Shown piece by piece: positions 57,556-64,000 of a stretch of DNA of 64,000 nucleotides. The translations under genes were made by a program, and so were the position numbers. Origin of the DNA: Berberis thunbergii (Eukaryota; Streptophyta; Magnoliopsida; Ranunculales; Berberidaceae); assembly GCA_003290165.1 (NCBI GenBank), contig QNQO01010682.1:53794-117793 (forward strand), read 5' to 3'. Position 1 is the first letter of the stretch; each line of letters opens with the position of its first letter. The notes under the pieces are model-generated. The model searched no databases, was not told where the DNA came from, and was given only the letters and a program-made list of their open reading frames with translations.

Positions 57556-60500
57556 GATTACACAAGAAATATTCGTCTTTGCCTTGCACAACCCCAAAGG
57601 GTTCAACACACACGAAGGATGTTGATCAAGTCAAAACAATGTTGGAACTTGACCCCATAAACTATCTTTGTCAACATATCATCATGATTCTCCTTGGTGT
57701 CAATCTTTTTAGTAAGATGTCACTTTCTTCTATGATTTCTCGCACAAAGTGAAAACGAACATCAATGTGCTTTGTACGTGCATGATGAACTTGATTCTTC
57801 GCCAAATAAATGGCATTCATACTGTTACAAAAAGACATCTAGATGGTCTTCTATTACACCCAAGTAGGGGTGGGCATCCCAACCCGGCCCGCGATCCCGA
57901 TCCCATCCCAATTTTTCCGGGTCTTAATGGAATTGAATAATTTCATCCCGATCCCGTCCCATCCCGTTCTAGAATGGGATGGGATGGGATGAAGATTTCA
58001 ATCCTGCCAATCCCGTCCGTCCCGAACAATTTTTTTTAATATTTATTATTAATATTTTATTTATTTATTTTTATTCATATAAACTTACAGATGACTGACG
58101 GAAACTCATGGCAAACCATTATGAATATGTTAGAGCATCACCAATAGGTCTATATTTCTTCCCTAACAAAAAGATGAAATGTCATTTTGTCAAGGAGCTA
58201 TGAATTTTGTTTCCCACAGTAATGAAATTGTAAAATCAGTTGGGAGGCATCACAGCGACACAATACTCTTAGTAGGTTCCATTTATCATGTCATTTTCTA
58301 AAAGTCAAGCCCACTCGATTTCATTGTTAGGGGATTTTGTGGCTACCCTTATATTTGCATGCCACATCTATATATAATTATAAAAAGTTATTTTTCACAC
58401 TCTTATATGATGATAATCTTCGCAGCAGTCATAGGCAGCACGCTAATCCCGTCCCGTCCCATCCCAAACCCATATGGGATGGGACGAGGTCGGGATGGGG
58501 TTTTTCCCATCCCATCCAGTCCCGATCCTTATAAACGAGATGGGTATATCTCGTCCCGTGCCGACCCCTACACCCAAGTCATCAAGCAACTCTTAAAGCC
58601 AAATTGCTTCCTTAACAGCTTCTGTAATCTCCATATACTCAGCTTCAGTTGTAGACAATGCAATTGTAGACTGCAACATAGATCTCCAACTTACTGGTCC
58701 TTTAGTAAGAGTAAAGATATAACCAGTAGTTGATCGTCGCTTATCCAGATCTCCTGCATAGTCTGAATCCACATAACCAACACAATGTTGACCATTACTC
58801 ACATCCTTCTCAAATAGTAAACCAACATCTATTGTACCCAGGATGTACCGTAGAATCCATTTCACCGCTTGCCAGTATCCTTTGCCTAGATCATGCATGC
58901 ACTGAGTTACCATACTGACTGCCTGTGAAATGTCGGGCCTCGTACACACCATTGCATACATTAAGCTTCACTGCATTTGCATATGGCACTTGAGCCATGT
59001 ACTCTCGTTCCTTATCAGTGCTAGGAGACATAGAAACTGAAAGCTTAAAGTGAGGGGCAAGAGGTGTACTAACCGATTTTGTGTTGTCGTTCATCCCAAA
59101 TCGTTGTAACACCTTCTTCAAATATTCTTGTTGTGACAAGCTCACAATTCCCTTCACTCTGTCTCTTCGAATTTCCATGTCAATGATCTTCTTAGCTTCA
59201 CCAAGATCCTTCATTTCAAACTGAGTTCTCATCTGGCATTTCAATTTATTAATCTCATACTTGTTCTTGGAGGCTATAAGCATATCATCTACATATAAGA
59301 ACAAATATATAAAGGAACCATCACGAAGCTTACAGAAGTAGACACAATGATCATAATGGCTTAGAGTGTACCTCTGCCCTAGCATAAACTGATCAAACCG
59401 CTTGTACCACTGTCTTGGAGACTGTTTCAACTCGTACTAGGACTTGTTCAATTTACACACACAATCTTCTTTCTCTGCAACCTTATACCCATTTGGCTGA
59501 GTCATATAGATCTCATCCTTTGATTCTCCATGTAAAAACACAGTTTTTACATCTAATTGAGCTTACTCAATATCAAATTGTGCAACCAAGGCTAGCAAAA
59601 TTCGAATGGAAGAGTGTTTCACAACTGGAGAAAAGACTTCATCGTAGTCTATACCTTCCTTCTGAGCATAACCTTTCGCAACTAACTTTGCCTTAAAGCG
59701 CACACCATTACTCGAAAATCCTTTTTTCTTTGTGCATACCCATTTTCACCCAATAGTTTTCTTACCTTTCGGTAAGCTACACAATTCCCATGTTTCATTC
59801 TTATGAAGAGATTGCATCTCTTCATCCCATGGCCTTCTTCCACTGTTCACAGTCGGTACTTTGAATTGCTTCTTTATAGGTAGAAGGTACTTCATCCTCA
59901 ACTACTGGAAGTGCATAGGCAACACAGTCACTAAACCTTTGAAGACGTTTTACATTCCTCTTCGGTCTACTTGTTGCAATTGACTCCTGAATTGGAGTCT
60001 CTGAAACATCATCAACTGTATCTACCGCAGTCACTATTTGTGTATTCATCTGCACCCACATGTGGAATCAGTAGGTACTACATCTGTAGATACATGACTA
60101 GCTGGAACACGTAGAGTAGCATCAATCTCCACCTGCTGCGAATTCTCTATGGTCGAACTCTCCACCTGCTGAGAGTTCATTGGCTTCAGCATAGAAGCCT
60201 CATCAAAAGTCACATCCCTGCTAATAACAATCTTCCTGGATTCAAGAACCCACAACTTATAGCCTTTTACACCATCCACAAAAACCTAAGAAAATAGCTT
60301 TCTTGGCTCGGGGATCTAACTTACCTTCTTGAACATGAAAGTAAGCAGGACAACCAAAGATATGTAATCTATCATAATCATTAGTAGGATTTCCAGACCA
60401 TACCTCCATAGGAGTTTTTCCATCAATCGCAGCCGCAGGCAACCTGTTGATGAGATGGCACGCATATGTCACAGCCTCAGCCCAAAACGCTTTGCCCAAT

Positions 60501-61650
60501 CCAGCATTGGCCAACATACAACGAACCTTCTCCAACAATGTACGGTTCATGCGTTCTGCCACCCATTCTGTTGCGGAGTATCTCTAATCGTGAAGTGTCT
60601 GACAATTCCCTCATCCTGACGTACTTGCAAGAACGGATCAACTTTGTATTCACCTCCATTATCTGAACGGAGGCTTCTGATCTTTCTGTCAGTCTGAGTT
60701 CAATCATCTTTTTCCATTTCAGGAACACATTCAATACCTCATTTTTATGCTTCATGGTGTACACCCACACACGTCTTGAATAATCATCTACAAAAGTGAC
60801 GAAATAGCGCATACCTCCCAATGATGCTTGCTTGGTAGGTCCTCAAATGCTCGAGTGAATATAATCAAGAGTCCCACGAGTACGGTGGATAGCGATGCCA
60901 AATTTGACTCTTGTCTTCTTGCCCATTACACAATGTTCACAGAATTCTAACTTGCAGGTCTTAGCACCTTTTAGCAAACCTTGTTTCACAAGAGTTTGCA
61001 TACTCTTTATACCAACATGCCCTAAACGCATGTGCCACAATCTGGTCGTATCACAAGAAGTACTTGCAGACTCAGTAACTGCAACTTCTCCCCGTAATTG
61101 TATTCCCGGTCAAGAAATACAAATTTACCTCTTTTGATTGCCTTCATCGCCACCATTGCACCAGACATAACCTTGAGAACACCATCTGACTCGGTTATCT
61201 TGTAACCTTTGATATCCAAGGAACCCACTGAGATGAGATTCTTCTTCAAAGCAGGAACAAACCTTACTTCTTTCAAATCCCGAACTATACCATCAAACAT
61301 CTTCAGCCGGATTGTACCTATGCCTTCTGTTTTGCATGTCTGATCATTACCCATCAAAACAGTTCCACCATCTAGCCTTTTAAAGCTAGAAAATCAAGCC
61401 CTATGGGGACACATATGATAAGTGCAACCCGAATCCACAATCCACTCGTCAGTGGAACACATCAATGTTGATATAGACAGGGAATACTCATCACTACGTT
61501 CGGCAACATTCACATTGGTGTGTTTCTTCCCTTTCTCTTTGGCTTGATTTTCAGACAATCTTTTACCCAATGCCCTTTCTGATTGACAGTAAGCGCATTT
61601 CATTTTATCACCAGAGTCTTTGACCCACTTCTCGATTTGGATCGAGATTT
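57556..61650 (-). pseudogene. Copia pol remnant of element 2
   Basis: In element order: a CxxC-type zinc knuckle start and protease EWIVDSGCTYHMCP (near 61430); a linker with FVPALKKNLISVGSLD; GAG-pre-integrase MRLGHVGIKSM...CEHCVMGK (60843-61040); integrase YFVTFVDDYSRRVWVY and ERMNRTLLEKVRCML...FWAEAV (60257-60821); the LGF..GVKGYK spacer; reverse transcriptase, of which only the last part is clear (FLYVDDMLIAS near 59290); RNase H (YVDSDYAGDLDKRRSTTGY; ALSTTEAEYM; near 58640-58780); then, beyond the MITE, the C-terminus ARTKHIDVRFHFVREII (near 57740) and stop. Many frameshifts and stops are present. Confidence 0.85.
57865..58570. mobile_element. 706-bp hAT-like MITE inside Copia element 2
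   Basis: Flanked by CACCCAAG at 57857-57864 and 58571-58578, an exact 8-bp duplication. Ends are TAGGGGTGGGC and (reversed) TAGGGGTCGGC. The subterminal parts are rich in GGGATGGGAT words, like 37564-38162. The interior is AT-rich without a transposase. Confidence 0.92.
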
Positions 61651-62428
61651 ATCTCTTTTACCACCAGATTTTCTCCTTTTTTATCTTCCCCTTGCAGTCA
61701 ATGCTTCTTCCCTATGGATTTAAAGGTCCATCTTCCTGTACTCATAATTGAGCAGCGCTTGTAGCAATTCATCATAATTTAATGATTCTTTTCCCGTTAT
61801 ACCAAAAGTATGTAACGAGAATGCTCATATTTTCTGGAAGGGAATTCAAAGGACACAACAGCCCTTTATAATTCACCTAAGGAGCAACTTGCTATCTAAA
61901 TTCAAACACACTAGGTCGACAAATTAGCTTGATTGAATTCATCCAGATAGCTCAGACAAAGTAAATACCTTGTCTCATATTTTCATCCCGGACATAATTT
62001 CATGAGGTAGGTTTATTTTTGATCTCTTTCGTTATGTACATTGTCCTGACAACCTTTTTCCCACCAATGCTTTAGCGGAGGTTTCTCTCATGACGAAAGG
62101 TATTTTTCGCTCCCTTTCGGCAAAACGACAGCTCGGATAGACCCAACACGTTGCCGATCTCAATTGTGTTCCAACTCTTCTTATCCCATGGCGCCCGGCT
62201 TATCACCCCAAAGCATTCTCTAAATTATGTTGTGCGAGCACATCCAATACTTCACATTGCCACATGTCGAAGTTGTTCTTGCCATTGAACTTTTCGACAT
62301 CAAACTTATCAACTGTAACGGCAATCATCTTCGAACTGGAACCTTAACTTGATGTCTCTATCATGGTCCTAATACTGTCATACAAAACTATCAATTCACA
62401 CTTACACACGAACCAAGGAAATACCTTC
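61651..62428 (-). pseudogene. Decayed gag and leader of Copia element 2
   Basis: This part lies between the primer-binding site and the zinc knuckle, where gag belongs. Only scattered short frames remain, with several stops; I cannot give a reliable domain match. The reading around 62270-62330 (minus: KFDVEKFNGKNNFDMW-like) fits the usual start of a Copia gag. Confidence 0.6.
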
Positions 62429-62441
62429 GGCTCTGATACCA
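62429..62441 (-). promoter_or_regulatory. Primer-binding site of Copia element 2
   Basis: The minus strand reads TGGTATCAGAGCC, three bases inside the 5' LTR: iMet type. Confidence 0.85.
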
Positions 62442-62444
62442 ATT

Positions 62445-63152
62445 TGTTGCGCCTCACGAAAGCGTAACAGATTGTGGAACACAATTGATAGTTGCAATAG
62501 AAAGTAATAAATCCAAATTATAAACAAGGCAATGTAAAGTAAATGAAAATAAATAAAACACGTATCGCACACAGCAATTTAACGTGATTTGACAAGTTTG
62601 CCTACGTCCACGGGCAAAGAGAGTAGCTTTACTAATGAGATCAAGGAGTACAAATGAAGGGAGCTACACAACGTCAACGACGTTTACACACACATGTCTG
62701 AGTGACACCACAGATAAATGCAGGGTGTGTTTATCCTTCACAAACAAAAGAAAGAAAAGGAAATCTCTTTTTTTTCTCTCGTTTCTCTCTCATCTCCTTC
62801 ACTTACTCAAACAGATACTTGAGGAACTAAGTTCCTCAACTCACACTCTCAATCTCTCAAATTTCTCTCAATGGAAGAAGATGTTTCAAAGAGGAAGGGG
62901 ATTCCTCCTTTATAGCCGCTCTTTGGCGGAGGAAAAAGGCAGTGATGGAGGGTTCCATCACCTTCCACCATCTTCTTCTTTCTTCTTCCAGCTGTCTTCT
63001 TGAAGGTTCAACTCAGATCCAGCAAATCCACGGCTCAAATCCAGTTGTCCTCCATGCCGACATGCCGCAATCCATTGTCGACAAGCCGAAATTGAGCATT
63101 CACAGGTACTTTTCTGTTCTTTGTGTTCTTTGTCATGTTCCCTGTTTCAACA
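62445..63152 (-). repeat. 5' LTR of Copia element 2
   Basis: About 708 bp. The pyrimidine-rich TTTCTCTCGTTTCTCTCTC region and CAATGGAAGAAGATG are shared with the 3' LTR. Confidence 0.85.
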
Positions 63153-64000
63153 GTTCTAAGTTATTTCAACAATTAATCATATATCATGTATATATTTGAA
63201 CTTTAGCTTCTTAAAACTTTCTTCCTCTACAAAGGAATCTAAATAAGAACCTCAACTATATATCTCATTTTATTGGACCTTTTGATAATTGTGTTAAACC
63301 TACTCCTTCATGGGAGTTCATTTTTTTCGATGTTGTTTTTCACGAGCATTCTGGACTAACCCTTCCTTAAATGTCAATTTTTTACATAACAATGATAGTA
63401 ATATTAGTTATTGTGATTACTAACATGATGTTTCGCCCTTCTCATCTAAAAGCTAGGCTCTTGTTGTTGTATGTGATAAAATGGTTATTCGGATTGCCTG
63501 CAAATCGTGGAAAACAATCAGGTTATATTCTTTGATCGATAAGCAGTTGTTACTGTCTTTCATGAACTTTCTGCTAAAATTATTTAGTGGATCAACAACG
63601 TAAATAGAAACTCTCGAAGGTTTGTTAAATGTTTTATATGATTTTGGCTACTCATAGGAAAATAAGTAAGTCTAGCCAGCCTTGTTTGGTAGTTTTTTTT
63701 AGTGTTTTTACATTTTTTTTACCCATTCTTTTTAAAACACAACCACAAACACTCTTTATAGAAGGGGTAGAAGTGTAAAAAAAACCCAAGAAAAGGCTAG
63801 CAAACAAGGCTTGCTAAAATTGTTGTAGGAAAATAACAACTCTATTTCTTTTATTTCTTAATCTGTTTGGCAACCTTTGGAAATTAGAGGTTAATGTTGT
63901 AATCTCAATTACCAAGCTTGCATTGGTATTTCTTCTTCTTAATAAATAATATATTCATTATAAAAAAATAAAACGTAAAAATGTTCTATCATAGATTTAT
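63153..64000. other. Gene-free end segment; MITE and start of a repeated segment
   Basis: No gene seen. 63670-63830 is a core-conserved MITE with arms AGCCTTGTTTGGTAG and (reversed) AGCCTTGTTTGCTAGCC. From about 63780 to the window end the sequence follows 51560-51780 closely, so another copy of that segment begins here and continues outside. Confidence 0.65.

Larger units (their letters stand above)
56840..63152 (-). mobile_element. Copia LTR retrotransposon, decayed (element 2)
   Basis: LTRs at 56840-57518 and 62445-63152 begin TGTTGAAACAGGG and end GCAACA in element sense. A primer-binding site lies at 62429-62441 and a GAGGTGGAGAATTG purine tract precedes the 3' LTR. Flanks GTTTT (left) and GTTCT (right) are a target duplication with one change. 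The LTRs show many differences and indels, so the insertion is old. The pol type resembles the Tnt1/TAR-like branch. A hAT-like MITE splits the RNase H. Confidence 0.9.

Overview
The window is nuclear DNA of a higher plant, most likely a eudicot. It has GT-AG introns, plant-type LTR retrotransposons primed by initiator-Met tRNA, RTE- and L1-type LINEs, Mutator/hAT/Harbinger-type MITEs, an endogenous pararetrovirus fragment and family-1 plant glycosyltransferases. The species cannot be named from the sequence. Genes are few and mobile elements make up most of the window.

Layout. 1-1393: last four exons of a DUF1771-Smr protein gene. 2171-7259: decayed Copia element (- strand). 7315-35470: tandem array of UDP-glycosyltransferase genes resembling the UGT709 / 7-deoxyloganetic acid glucosyltransferase group. 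Copy A (10114-14749) is broken by a one-base deletion in the sugar-donor box. Copy B (24168-28624) and copy C (33526-35470) have intact two-exon frames of 483 and 481 residues. A truncated exon 2 (31723-32252) is fused to a pararetrovirus fragment, and first-exon fragments lie at about 7520, 7855-9600 and 19361. The introns of A and B each hold three decayed first exons and a LINE scrap in the same order, so A and B derive from one duplication of about 14 kb. C has lost that intron material.

35471-45226 and 53188-56839 are two copies of the same 3'-flanking segment, so a fourth UGT unit once existed. Its gene is gone up to the stop codon, where an L1 tail (51940-53190) abuts it. These paralogous segments serve as empty sites, which lets several insertions be defined to the base: a 982-bp Mutator-like element, a 599-bp hAT-like element, a 72-bp MITE, an unknown processed retrocopy, and a 3.83-kb solo LTR carrying a piece of a host RNA-binding-protein gene. 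45227-50538 is a young, nearly complete chromodomain Gypsy element. 56840-63152 is an old Copia element split by a hAT-like MITE. The last ~340 bases repeat sequence seen at 51.5 kb.

Only UGT copies B and C and the Smr gene look capable of making full-length host proteins. The UGTs should glucosylate small hydrophobic or carboxylated acceptors in the cytosol; the acceptor cannot be read from the sequence. The most unusual structures are a long palindrome enclosing a tandem array of five hairpins (28846-29705), the in-frame virus-UGT chimera, and the introns filled with dead first exons.
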